Assembly (NCBI GenBank): GCA_947179155.2 | Contig: OX359276.1 | Coordinates: 45,073,953 to 45,137,952 of the forward strand | Direction of reading: 5' to 3' | Source: Hedera helix | Taxonomy: Eukaryota; Streptophyta; Magnoliopsida; Apiales; Araliaceae | DNA length: 64,000 bases | Part shown: in pieces, positions 11,737 through 20,679 of the stretch | Layout of the letters: every line of letters begins with the position of its first letter | Numbering within the stretch: position 1 is the first letter of the stretch | Position numbers and translations under genes: made by a program | Notes under the pieces: generated by a model | Databases searched by the model: none | Seen by the model: only the letters and a program-made list of their open reading frames with translations | What the model was told of the DNA's origin: nothing

Positions 11737-12330
11737 TAACAAAATCCAAGCAGCACAAGCACTCACATACAAATTGAGGATAAAATACTTATACATTATT
11801 ACTTCAACCAAAGTGGGCCATAACTCATGATAAAACTTCGACCACGAAATCCATATTAACATGGTTTTATTGAATAGTAGATGCCATGAGCACATAACTT
11901 TATTTGAATTATTGTCAAAATGACGAAAAATAAAGGATAATAATTATAACGAAGAGATGAATATCCATACCTATGCCACAATTCCACCCTGCCGTTCTTA
12001 ATTCGAATAATGGCTCCTGCAATACAAGGATTCATGAAGATACAAAATCGAAAGGAAACATCAGGTAATTTTAACTTGAAGAGGTTTTACATATATTTTG
12101 TATTGCGAATTTCAAGGCACAATCACCATGAAACTATGAAATTGTTTAATTAAAAGCAAAAGGTTAAGCAGGTAACGTTTTCACAATAATTAACCGATGA
12201 TCATGACCAGATAGAAGAACCAAGCTGAAAATTCCCGCCAGAATTTACCAGAGAAAGGAGGGATTAGCGACTGAACGACGCTCCTTTCTGGATTGGACTA
12301 TGGACAAATTGATTTAGGCCGAATCATTGG
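11737..12330 (-). other. Unassigned region, possible 5' exons of a broken minus-strand gene
   Basis: On the minus strand, a short segment at about 11976-12021 lies between an AG (TTGCAG) and a GT (GTATGG) and reads AIIRIKNGRVELWHR. An upstream pyrimidine-rich stretch at about 12240-12300 could be a 5' leader. These are only hints: no longer frame or known domain is present. The interval otherwise holds AT-rich DNA. Confidence 0.25.
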
Positions 12331-12539
12331 TCAGTTGGTATTTGGGCCTTTGGGCTTTGTTTCTTTTCCGACTCATTAATATTTTTTTTTAGGACATTTA
12401 CATTTTATAATATTTTTTTAGAAAAAATTACATTAAAAATGCATTTTTATAATATTTATAAAAATGTTATAATTTAATGTTTTATTTTTAAAAGTAGTGC
12501 AATTGTTGTTCCTTCAATTTAGTTACGTGATTTAGTAAG

Positions 12540-12966
12540 TTTCCTTGCCTCCCCCTTCCGCCTCCCCTACCCCCTTCCGCCTCCCTCTTCCTCCTCCCGC
12601 CTGCACCTCCCCTCTCCCTCCTCCTCCTCCTCCTCCTCCTCCTTTGTTGCCCCCTTCCTCCTCGACCTCCCTCTAGATCTGGCCGACCCACCCCTTCCTC
12701 CCGCCTGCTCCTCCCCCCTTCCACCTCCTCCTTTCCCCTCCAGCCTCCTCCCCCCCCCTCCAGCCTCCTCCTCCCTTACTCCGCCTGCTCCTCCCCCCTC
12801 CCCTGTTCCTCCCGCATCCTTCTCCCCTACTCCGCCTCCTCCTCCGCCTCCTCCTCCGCCTCCCGCCTCCTCCTCCGCTACTCTGCTTGTTCCTCCCCCC
12901 TCTAGCATCCTCCTCCGCCTCCTCCTCCCTTGCTCCTCCCCCTCCCGCCTCCTCCTCCCCCCTCCC
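12540..12966. repeat. C/T-rich strand-asymmetric block
   Basis: For about 425 bp the plus strand is almost only C and T with scattered G (CCTCCTCC, CCGCCTCC, CCCCCTTCC units). Open frames here encode only Gly/Arg/Glu-rich or Pro/Ser-rich low-complexity strings and are not genes. Its counterpart, an A/G-rich block, lies at 13290-13560, so the two can pair as inverted arms. Confidence 0.9.
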
Positions 12967-12974
12967 TGAATATG

Positions 12975-13268
12975 TAATAATTAGTTTTGGTTACCTTAGT
13001 ATTAAAGGTTGGTTACCTCTGTATTAAGGTTTGGTTACCTTTATACTAAGGGTTGGTTACCTTATATTAAAGTTTGGTTACCTTTTGTATTAAGGTTTGG
13101 TTACCTTTGTATGACAGGGTTGGTTACATTTTGTATTAAGGTTTAGTTACCTTTTGTATTAAGGTTATTGGTTACCTTTTGTATTAAATTTAGTTACCTT
13201 TGTGTTAAAGGTTGGTTACCTTTTGTATTAAGGTTTGGTTACTTTTGTTTTAAAGGTTGGTTACTAGT
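12975..13268. repeat. Minisatellite of TTGGTTACCTTTTGTATTAA-type units
   Basis: About 13 diverged copies of a 20-24-bp unit (GGTTACCTTTTGTATTAAGG core) lie exactly between the C/T-rich and A/G-rich blocks. Units vary at the TTTTG and AAGG parts. There is no dyad symmetry within the unit, so it is not a CRISPR-like array. Confidence 0.9.
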
Positions 13269-13289
13269 TTTTTCGTGCACGGTGAAGAA

Positions 13290-13562
13290 GAAGGTGGAGT
13301 CAAAATAGGAGAGAGAGAAAGAGAAAGGCGGGGGAGAGAAGCGGGGAAGGGGGACGGAGGCGGGGGATGCAGGCGGGAGGAAAGAGGAAGCGGGGGCGGG
13401 GAGGGGGGACGGAGGAAGCAGGCGGGAGGGGGAGGGGGGAGGGGGAGGGGGACGAAGGAGGGGGAAAGATGAGGAGGCAGGCGGGAGTGGGGAGGAAGGA
13501 GGAGGGGGAGGGAGGCGGGCAGGCGGTAGGCGGCAAGCGGAGGGAGGGAGGAAGTAAGGGAT
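13290..13562. repeat. A/G-rich strand-asymmetric block
   Basis: About 270 bp of nearly pure purine on the plus strand (GGGGGAGGGGGAGGGG, GGCGGGAGG units), with many runs of three or more G. It is complementary in composition to 12540-12966. It could form G-quadruplex or triplex structure; that is inference from composition. Confidence 0.9.
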
Positions 13563-13819
13563 AGGTGTCCTCTTTTCTCTCTTTTCTGTTTTTTCTCTAT
13601 CTCTTTTGTATTCTTTTTGTAATTATTTTTGTCAGTGTACTATTTTTATAATTATTTTATAAAAGTTGTATACTTGTGTAAAGAACCCTTTTTTTTTTTG
13701 TTCTCTTTTGCCAGTTAGTATTTGGGCTTTGTTTTGTTTTCGGCTGTTAATAGTTTTGTTTCACATTATCTGGATTAATATTTATTAGCATAATTATTTT
13801 ACTTCATCTCAAAATAATA

Positions 13820-14076
13820 CTCCCTCCATTCTAATTTATAAGATCATTATTAACTTTTTAAAAGTCAAATTGAGATACTTTCAAATTTAAAATTGATATA
13901 GATTCATTTAAGTTTAGTCAATACGATAATAATATTTCAAACTATCTAAAAAGTATTATTAATTAGAAAATTTATTGATTTGTAATTTTAAATGAATCTT
14001 TATCAATTTTGCATTTACAAATATTTTGAATTAATTTTTAAAAAGTCAATAATAATCTTATAAATTGGAACGGATG
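13820..14076. mobile_element. Stowaway-like MITE
   Basis: The left end CTCCCTCCATTCTAATTTAT is matched by the reverse complement of the right end (ATCCGTTCCAATTTATAAGA). The next 25 bp also pair, around ATTATTAACTTTTTAAAAGT. TA precedes the left end. CTCCCTCC(G/A)TTCC ends with a TA target are characteristic of Stowaway/Tc1-mariner MITEs. The right terminus is slightly degraded. Confidence 0.75.
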
Positions 14077-14780
14077 ATATACTTTATAGTTTTTAATGAA
14101 CATATAAAATGTGTATTTGATGTTCTTAAATATAATTTTTTTTATTAATAATAAATTTTGAACACTTAAACAATGTAGAGATAAAAAAAATTACATGAAA
14201 AACTATTTATATGTATGTCTAATACAAATTTTAGAAGTTAATATGACTAATTCTACATGCATAAATTGTGCAAAAATAGTTATACACAAGCAATATTGTC
14301 TATGTAGAAAATAATATATATATATATAAGTCGTAAATCTCATCAATAATTTAAATAGTAGAATTCATGTGTTATATTCTATTGCTCTTTATATTTTTGT
14401 GCGAATAAAGTAATAATATTATTAGTAAACCAAATTTAATAATATAATGTAACTATTGTTAAAGGAGTTAAGTTTAAGTAACTCAGGTCGAGTCTAAACA
14501 AGTCAAATTCGAGTAGAACATGACAAATCACTCACTAAACAAACATAGTTAAATTACATTTAAAAGAGTTGAATAGAATTAAAATGAATTAAAACGAGCC
14601 GAATTTATGAACAATTCTGTTCATCTATGATCTAAAGTTGGCTATTTTAAACCTACCATTTGTTCTAGCGGATGAATCAGATTAAGTTAATTAATCATGA
14701 AGTATTTGGTACTCGATAATTATGGGGTATTACAAGTTTTTTTCCTTCTTTTTTTCTTTTAACTGTACCACCAAGTAGTC
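14077..14780. other. AT-rich spacer, no gene seen
   Basis: This contains a short TA run near 14312-14327, and at about 14470-14620 a stretch rich in TCGAGT/AACGAGCCGAA phrases like those found at 20940-21120 and 34150-34860. No coding signal. Confidence 0.4.
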
Positions 14781-14784
14781 GTAA

Positions 14785-15205
14785 AACGTAAGCTTAACTA
14801 ATAAAATCGTTAACAGGTAGAATTGACATCATTAACACGTACACAACCTTCGAATACGTTGTATGTTAAAACCTGAACAAAATTTTTGAACAAGTCACGG
14901 TAATATAACGAGTTTTACTATGTTTAATGATCTTGTCAATAATTTTGTCAATGAATTTTATAAAAAATGATAGGACCTACCACTTACATGATATGTAATA
15001 TTATTTTTTACAAAAATTATTACATGGATCAATTCAAAACATTATTACTTATATTTTTTTCCTAATATAACTATTGGATATGTTGTTTAGGATTTATAAA
15101 ATATCTTATAGTTAAACATTTGCACGCATCACGCACATGCGTATGTAAATATACAAATAAATTTCTTTTTTTTTCCTTCTTAGGCGATATTTTTATCATA
15201 TCGTT
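14785..15205. repeat. Locus-specific repeat unit, copy 1
   Basis: This is a diverged copy of a unit that recurs through 14.8-24.7 kb. Marker phrases are AAAACGTAAGCTTAAC, CAGGTAGAATT, CTTCGAATAC, ACAAGTCACG and GCATCACGCACATGC. The last part (about 15160-15205, a CTTCTTAGG/TTTTTATCAT region) matches the ELM2-SANT gene's intron around 28035-28065. It leads straight into exon-like sequence at 15206. Confidence 0.7.
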
Positions 15206-15885
15206 ATACATGCCTAGTGGCACAGATGCCAAGATTGCAACAGTAGAAAATCACGAGGATCAATGAACTATATTCCCTAATGACAGGCAATCAAGTGAGA
15301 CAAAGTTTCTTTTAGATGCAAGAAAAGACGCTAAAGTCCGCGGAATTATTCTTCACGTAACAAATTTTGTAAAAAATAAGCTTGTCAGAGATAGATATTT
15401 TCGATCAATTTTTTAACGGATCTATTCTTGATCAGGTTATATTCAATAGAATTGTCGATGAACTATTCCGTCAAAAATAATTTATTTTGAACGAAATAAG
15501 ATTATTTTTGACAAAATATTCTGTCCGAATTAAGCTTTGTTTTAGCCGGAATGAAAAATCTCACTAGTCAAGTAATATGGAATTCATCACAAAGCAAAGT
15601 GAGTTAACTGCATGTAAGTATGGAGAATCAAGCTATATGTGGTGCTGAAACCATCTCTGCAGACACCAAACTAGATGGGGTGGAGTCGCGTTGCTTGTCA
15701 AGCTCACCGGATAGATGTTAAGTCAAGGATTATCTCTTAAGAGCATGTCAAAATTTATTTTCACTAGAATGCAGTCCACAGGAAAGAAGTAATTAAAGAG
15801 ACAGCTCTAAATACAATATGTATTAATAAAGAGTCATTGCTTGAGAAGAGTCGGTTAACTTCATTGATTATAAAAGATTTGAAAC
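15206..15885 (+). pseudogene. Partial ELM2-SANT gene copy (later part of the last exon)
   Basis: 15210-15305 matches 30432-30527 of the intact gene (TGCCTAGTGG, ACAGATGCCAAGATTGCAA, CTAATGACAGGCAATCAAG). After an insertion, 15543-15860 matches 30540-30830 (AATCTCACTAGTCAAGTAAT, GACACCAAACTAGATGG, TAATAAAGAG). It has an in-frame TGA near 15264, small indels and other stops, so it is dead. Its upstream neighbour matches the parent's intron, so intron and mid-exon are fused with everything between missing. It sits 5' of another fragment (16256-16399) that represents an earlier part of the same exon, so the gene order is scrambled. Confidence 0.85.
15311..15542. mobile_element. Small insertion in the pseudogene, CACTA-like subterminal motif
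   Basis: About 230 bp interrupts the exon homology. The left edge contains GCAAGAAAAGACGC and the interior has AACTATTCCGTCAAAAATAA and similar CCGTC/GACGG phrases shared with 18160-18316 and 20490-20660. Its ends are degraded and no target duplication is clear, so this is a probable non-autonomous CACTA-type or related MITE. Confidence 0.45.
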
Positions 15886-15904
15886 TTATTCTTTTCTAGT
15901 GAGC

Positions 15905-16255
15905 CATAAAACACAAGCTTAACCAACAGCATCATTGACAGGTAGAACTAACATCATTAACATGTTTAAAACCTTTGAATACTTGGAATATTAAAATGTG
16001 AACAAAAAGTTTGAACAAGTCACGCTAATTCAATCATTCGATATGTTTAGGACTTATAAATTATCTAATAGTTAAGCATTTCTTCATGCATCACGCACAT
16101 GCTTATGAAAAAATACAAGTAAATTTCTTTTTTCCTTCTTAAGCAACGTTTTTATCATGTCCTTATGATTTCTTGAAGTATTTACTTGAAAGACATTTTG
16201 TGTTAAACATTTTCCACTTCTATTACGTTTTGTAGTAGTTTTTTCATGAACAAAA
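15905..16255. repeat. Locus-specific repeat unit, copy 2, with intron-derived tail
   Basis: The first part (15905-16100) repeats the unit seen at 14785 (ACACAAGCTTAACCAACAGC, CAGGTAGAACT, GCATCACGCACATGC). From about 16110 to 16255 it follows the intact gene's intron at about 28010-28160 (CTTCTTAAGC, TTTCTTGAAGTA, TCATTTTGTGTTGG-like text). Confidence 0.75.
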
Positions 16256-16399
16256 TCACAGCAGAACCTAGGCATCTTGAAATTGAATCCGAAGAAATTA
16301 AAGTTAATGTAGACAAGGAAGAATGTAGTTCAGACCCAAAAAGTTTTATCAAACAGACAATGTCATTTTTACCTCAAACCATGCAATTCAAATTGCAAT
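16256..16399 (+). pseudogene. Partial ELM2-SANT gene copy (early part of the last exon)
   Basis: This matches 30013-30153 of the intact gene: GCAGAACCTAGGCATCTTGA, GAAGAATG, AGTTCAGACCCA, TTTATCAAACAGACAA and CAATTCAAATTGC. The translation AEPRHLEIESEEIKVNVDKEECSSDP parallels AEPRHLDIEAEEVEVSAEKEECSSDP in the gene. It is joined at its 5' side directly to intron-derived sequence. It is cut at 16400 by a CACTA terminus. Confidence 0.85.
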
Positions 16400-16725
16400 C
16401 ACTACAACAAAAAAGCTTATCTGTGATCTCATATTAACCACCACAATCGGTCATGATAACTATTAGTGACTAGCTGTGATCGTAGTTAATTTGGTTGCTA
16501 AATGCACCTCAGCGACCGCACTATTAGCGATCGAATTTAGTGACCACACTATTAGCAATCAACATATGCAACCGGATCAGTCGCTTATCCGAGTCAGCAT
16601 GTCAGAGGCCCGTCGCTACATGTTATTGATGTGGTGCCACGTGTCAACAACCGCATGTCGGTCGCTGAATAGTATTAGCGATCGAAGTCAGTTTCTGATA
16701 AGTTTTAAAAAAAAATTGTTGGCTT
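16400..16725 (+). mobile_element. CACTA (EnSpm) transposon end fragment
   Basis: CACTACAACAAAAAA at 16400-16414 is a textbook CACTA terminal inverted repeat. It is followed by a subterminal region rich in GCGACCG/TAGCGATCGAA phrases on both strands (about 16500-16690), the transposase-binding style of plant CACTA elements. I find no matching inverted terminus on the right before the TA microsatellite, so only one end is preserved. It interrupts the exon-like pseudogene at CAAATTGCAAT. Confidence 0.75.
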
Positions 16726-16782
16726 TTTGAATCTCCCAAAAAAAATTGTATCTGCATTCATAATCCCAACACACATCACGAC

Positions 16783-16784
<2 letters not shown>

Positions 16785-16835
<51 letters not shown>
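16785..16835. repeat. (TA)n microsatellite, about 50 bp
   Basis: Uninterrupted TA repeats. Open frames across it on the minus strand are repeat artefacts. Confidence 0.95.
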
Positions 16836-16840
<5 letters not shown>

Positions 16841-17346
16841 ATCCCAACCAAATCAGCAGATATATATAAACTCCAACCAAATTAATAAATTCATGACAAA
16901 CTAAAATATTACATTTTATATACAATTTTATCAAAGTGAAATATATGTACATGAATCGTTCAACAAAAAAAGAAATACAAAGACATAACATACTAAGACT
17001 AAGAGAATACTACAGAAAAAAAAAACATGTTCAATATAATATTATTGGCTGATTAATTTAATAGTACTAATTACTGACATTACCTCGACATGTTCATTCT
17101 CCTCCTCCTAGTGGCGTGTTGTTGTCGCCATTACATCTGCTAAGTTATGAGGACTTAGAGTCTTCAAATGAGCTTGCAGTGTACGCAGAAAGGCGCATGC
17201 ATTTAGTTTGCCCTTGTTTCGCACATTTATGTTTTACGTGAAGTGTTTTTATTAATTTCTTTACTTTTTCCCAACATATTAATAAAGAAAGAGGAAAGTA
17301 AAGTTGCATGTAGGTACTGCTTGATTTGGTGAGTTGAAATTTAAAT

Positions 17347-17770
17347 GGGACAGTTCTATGATTTTGATGAAAAAAAGGATAATTTCAAGAGGCGATTGAA
17401 AAGAAATCGGTGTGAAATAAATAGTTCTAAGATTAACGATAGGTCAAGTACTAATTTAAATGATGATAGAATTATGGGTTGTGATTGTCATGATAAACAG
17501 ATTGATGATGATTATTGTTGATTTTTGAAGTATTTAATTAATGGTGATGTACCGAAAACCGATGCGGTGGAAAAGGGTATTAGGGAGGAGGAGGAGGAAG
17601 AAGGGAAAGAAGATCCTCATTTTAAGATGTTTATGTATAACTTGAGGACAGATAGGAAATCATATGTTCCTAATGTTTGTCAAAGTGATGCAATTTTTGA
17701 ATTTTTACTTGACTATTTCGCTATAAAATATCTCTTGGTAAATCGGAGTCGGAGGAGCTGTCTGTGTTAG
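17347..17770 (+). pseudogene. Unrecognised gene fragment with one in-frame TGA
   Basis: From ATG at 17347 the frame reads MGQFYDFDEKKDNFKRRLKR, continues through an acidic/basic stretch to IDDDYC, meets a TGA at about 17519-17521, then continues in the same frame with FLKYLINGDVP, an EEEEEE run and PHFKMFMYNLRTDRKSYV to about 17715. Codon use and the acidic pattern look protein-like. I do not recognise the family; a nuclear protein of the type preceding plant B3 domains is one thought, unproven. Past about 17715 the DNA matches intron 1 of the ELM2-SANT gene (about 25808 onward), so the fragment is fused to intron-derived sequence and the final codons are not original. Confidence 0.5.
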
Positions 17771-18160
17771 GGGTTTTGGCTTAACCACATAATTCATGTA
17801 TAATCTGATCATACGAGTAATCAAATAAACTACGATCTTTAGTCGCTAAAGTTTATTTCTTGAGATATTGCAACTATATATTATAATTATAACTTCATAG
17901 CACAATTAATTTCCTCTTGAATTCCAATATTTTAAAATTATGGAACCATTGTGGAGTTGGGATACTTCTTTGATATATAAGATCACTTCATTGATTTTTC
18001 ATAAAATTCTAAGAAATTATTTTTTTTTAATAAAAAAATTCCACCCCATGCGACTTGTAACTTGTAATCCTCACCATTAAATAACATGTTTATCAAAAAT
18101 TTCACATCTCACATTTTTTTTTGCATTTAAACACAATCAAGCACATTATAGTAGAAACAC
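17715..18160 (+). repeat. Copy of the ELM2-SANT gene's intron 1 (3' part) plus repeat unit
   Basis: 17730-18020 follows 25828-26115: shared GTATAATCTGATCA, AAACTACGATCTTTAG/AAACTATGATCTTTAG, CTTGAGAT, and TTTTCATAAAATTCTAAGAA. 18030-18160 is part of the locus repeat (GCGACTTGTAACTTG, CTCACCATTA, AAACACAATCAAGCAC). Confidence 0.8.
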
Positions 18161-18316
18161 AATATTCCGTCAGAAATTAACCTATCCCCAATGGAATATT
18201 CGGTTGAAAATAATATTTCTCTTATCAATTTGAACAAGACACATGACATTGTATCTTCGTCGCATGTGCACGTCAGAATTAAAGTCCATCGGAATTAACT
18301 TATCCCCGACGGAATA
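18158..18316 (+). mobile_element. CACTA-like MITE, left part, split by a Copia element
   Basis: This carries AATATTCCGTCAGAAATTAA, CCCCAATGGAATATTCGG and CCCCGACGGAATA subterminal repeats. It resumes after the Copia element at 20482 and ends near 20669 with a terminus whose reverse complement is CACAACAAGAAAAAACC, close to the CACTACAAGAAAA end of CACTA elements. The left terminus near 18150-18166 is degraded. Confidence 0.6.
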
Positions 18317-18708
18317 TGTTGGGAATTAAATTACGCAAAATAAACAGCACAATATTTAACGTGGTTTGGTCTCAATGACTTAATCCACAAAACTAACTTC
18401 AATATATTAATCTCTAAAGTACAACTTCTTGCACGGAATAAAAGCTGGAAAAACCCCCCCTCACACACTAATGTAAGACCCAATTATACCCTCACTCAAT
18501 TCTCTAGCATGTTATTACCTCTTGGTTCTATATTCTCTCCCTAAACACAAGACTCTATTTATAGAGTACATACAAGTCATTTTTCCTAATTTAATTAGGA
18601 TACTCTCATATAATAAATATATTTACTAGAAATAAGATTACTACTAAAATAAATTTCTACCATAAATAAGATTCCTTCTCATAATAGGATTCGAAGAGTT
18701 ACCTAACA
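18317..18708 (-). mobile_element. Copia 3' LTR (element on the minus strand)
   Basis: This 392-bp repeat is nearly identical in layout to 20080-20481. It starts TGTTGGGAATTAAATTACGC and ends GAGTTACCTAACA on the plus strand. A polypurine tract (GAAGGGAGAAA on the minus strand) adjoins it at 18709-18722, making this the 3' LTR of a minus-strand element. Confidence 0.85.
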
Positions 18709-19205
18709 ATTTCTCCCTTCACTTAAATTCGGAAATACTTCAACTTCATCCTTGAACTTCACTCGATGATTGCTCTTCTTGGTCTTCTTTCCACGTATAG
18801 ACTGCCCATCCAACACACAAATTAATTTTTCATTCTTTGGACCTTGAATAATTAAATTTTCTTTCTTGAACACTTTGTAGGAATCTCCTTGACCCACTTA
18901 TGTATATCCACGTAAAGATAATTCTCCTAATGAAATTATATTTTCATCACAACCAGGGACATAACATACCTTCTCAAGAATTTTCATAAAACCATCATGA
19001 AGTTTGAAACGAACTTTCCAGCGCCTTCAATCTTCAATTTCTCTTTATTCACCGCATTAGCGTAGCCAAATTCTCTATCTTCCTTCAAACTCTCAAAGCA
19101 ATCTTTTTCCTTGCATATATGCACAGAAATCGCAGAATCCAATACCCATCCATCTTCATTATAGTCACTCTTAACTGTTCAAACTTCTTCTTCAGCTTCA
19201 CTAAG
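18703..19205 (-). pseudogene. Copia protease and truncated tail
   Basis: The minus strand reads YNEDGWVLDSAISVHICK (an aspartic-protease DSA/G motif with Ser in place of the usual Gly/Cys context), then KVCYVPGCDENIISLGELS, typical of the Copia protease end. A stop occurs near 18897. After it the tail continues VGQGDSYKVFKKENLIIQG and ends PNLSEGRNC at 18703, touching the LTR. What follows in full Copia elements (integrase GAG-pre domain onward) is missing. Confidence 0.75.
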
Positions 19206-20079
19206 AAAATTAACATCTTCAACTTTTTCTTTCTCCTTCAGTTTTTCTTGTTGCTTCCTTAAACTTTTCACATCCTCCCTTAATGTTCTACATTGGTATT
19301 AGATGTGACATTTCTCTCCACAATAATAACACTCTATATCACTGTAATCTCTTGGTTTGGATCTTGATCTTTCTCTACTATTATCTCTTCATTGACACCT
19401 CCCTCGATTTGAACCTTCCACGATTAGTGTTTGGTCACTAATGTTATTGCTCTCTTCTCTAATCAATTTTTAACTTTCTCACAAAACAATAACCACTTCA
19501 TGTAAAATCAAAGTTAATTTTTTCACTAATAATGTTTGCACCAATGACTTGTAAAACTTGAGCAAAGATGACAATAAAAGCAACGACTTCTCCTCATCTT
19601 TTAATTTTTCATTTGTATTTAATAATTGTGACACTAATATGTTAAAAGTGTTTAGATGATTACGGAGATTCGTCCCTTCATCCATCTTCAAGGTGTACAA
19701 TTCTATCTTAAAGTACAATATGTTGGTTAGCAACTTCAAAGCATAACTTTTCTCGAGTTTTTTTTACAACTTTTTTAGATCAATCTCTTTCAACACATCA
19801 TACTTTATCTCAGGTGCTAACGACGAACGTATTGTACTTGCCGCCTTCTTGCAAATTATTTGCCAATTTGCTTCTTTAATCCCGTATGGTTTTTTCTCCT
19901 CCAAAGTTTGATCAAATCCTTGAAACCCCAAAAGATCTTGCATAATACTATGCCACAATGTGAAATTTATTTTTCCATCGAATATTGGAAACTCAAATTT
20001 ATCCAAATTCGTCGCTATCGTGTTACGCGAATTAATTCCCTCTACCTCAAATGCAATGAACTTAGTTATTGATACCACT
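18709..20079 (-). mobile_element. Internal region of a Copia element with gag and protease only
   Basis: 1371 bp between two LTRs. On the minus strand it holds gag (19764-20078 and 19479-19739), a CCHC-knuckle remnant (CYYCGEKCHI, about 19295-19325), and a protease (WVLDSAISVHICK, about 19120-19160). The protein then runs almost to the polypurine tract. Integrase, reverse transcriptase and RNase H are absent. A primer-binding site TGGTATCA (initiator-Met tRNA type) follows the 5' LTR at about 20068-20077. Such gag-only or gag-pro elements must be mobilised by enzymes from other copies. Confidence 0.8.
19479..20078 (-). pseudogene. Copia gag (two frames)
   Basis: The first frame begins MVSITKFIAFEVEG and contains KFEFPIFDGKINFTLWHSIM, typical of Copia gag N-termini. 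It runs to 19764 and breaks near 19760. The second frame (19479-19739) continues with YFKIELYTLKMDEGTNLRNHL, FNILVSQLL and LLLLSSL, the UBN2 gag pattern. One frameshift separates them and a stop ends the second before the zinc-knuckle region, so no full gag can be made from this copy. Gag forms the particle that packages element RNA. Confidence 0.85.
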
Positions 20080-20481
20080 TGTTGGGAATTAAATTACGCA
20101 AAATAAACAACACAATATTTAACACGGTTTGGTCTCAATGACCTAATCCACAAAACCAACTTCAATTTATTAATCTCCAAAGTACAACTTTTTTCATAGA
20201 ATAAAAACTGAAAAAATCATCCCTCACTCACTAACCCAATACCCAATTACACACTCTCTCAATTCTCTATCATGTTACTATATGTTACTACCTCTTGTTT
20301 GTATATTCTCTCCCTAAACACAAGATTCTATTTGTAGAGTACATATAACTCCATTTTCCTAATTTAATTAGGATATTCTCATATAATAAATATATCTACT
20401 ACAAATAAGATTACTAGTAAAATAAATTCATGCCGTAAATAAGATTCCTTCTCATAATAGGATTCGAGGAGTTATCTAACA
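20080..20481 (-). mobile_element. Copia 5' LTR
   Basis: 402-bp partner of 18317-18708, with the same TGTTGGGAATT start and TATCTAACA end. They differ at scattered positions, so the insertion is not recent. The candidate flanking bases (GAATA at 18312-18316 and AAATG at 20482-20486) match poorly, so the target duplication has decayed or recombined. Confidence 0.85.
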
Positions 20482-20670
20482 AAATGGTCGTCAAAAATAA
20501 TTCTTTTGGTAAAATATATATTTGACCAACTCTCCGACCGACTTATTCCCGACCAGCTTATAATCGACCGAACTTCCGACTCAATATTCCGTCAAAAATA
20601 GTCTTATTCTGATGGAATAGGACTATTTCCAACGGAATATTTCGTTGAAATTAAGGTTTTTTCTTGTTGT
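20482..20670 (+). mobile_element. CACTA-like MITE, right part
   Basis: This continues the CCGTC/GACGG repeats (ATTCCGTCAAAAATAGTC, CAACGGAATATTTCG). It ends TTTTTTCTTGTTGTG, the inverted counterpart of a CACTA terminus with one mismatch. The Copia element above lies within it. Confidence 0.6.
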
Positions 20671-20679
20671 GCATGATTG

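Noticed and set aside
12975..13268. Regularly repeated 20-24-bp units that superficially resemble a CRISPR array
   Set aside because: The units abut with no unique spacers, they vary, and the genome is a plant's; this is a minisatellite.
12488..13564. Several long open frames encoding Gly/Arg/Glu-rich or Pro/Ser-rich proteins
   Set aside because: They are read through polypyrimidine/polypurine low-complexity DNA in overlapping frames on both strands, with no codon-position bias or domain.
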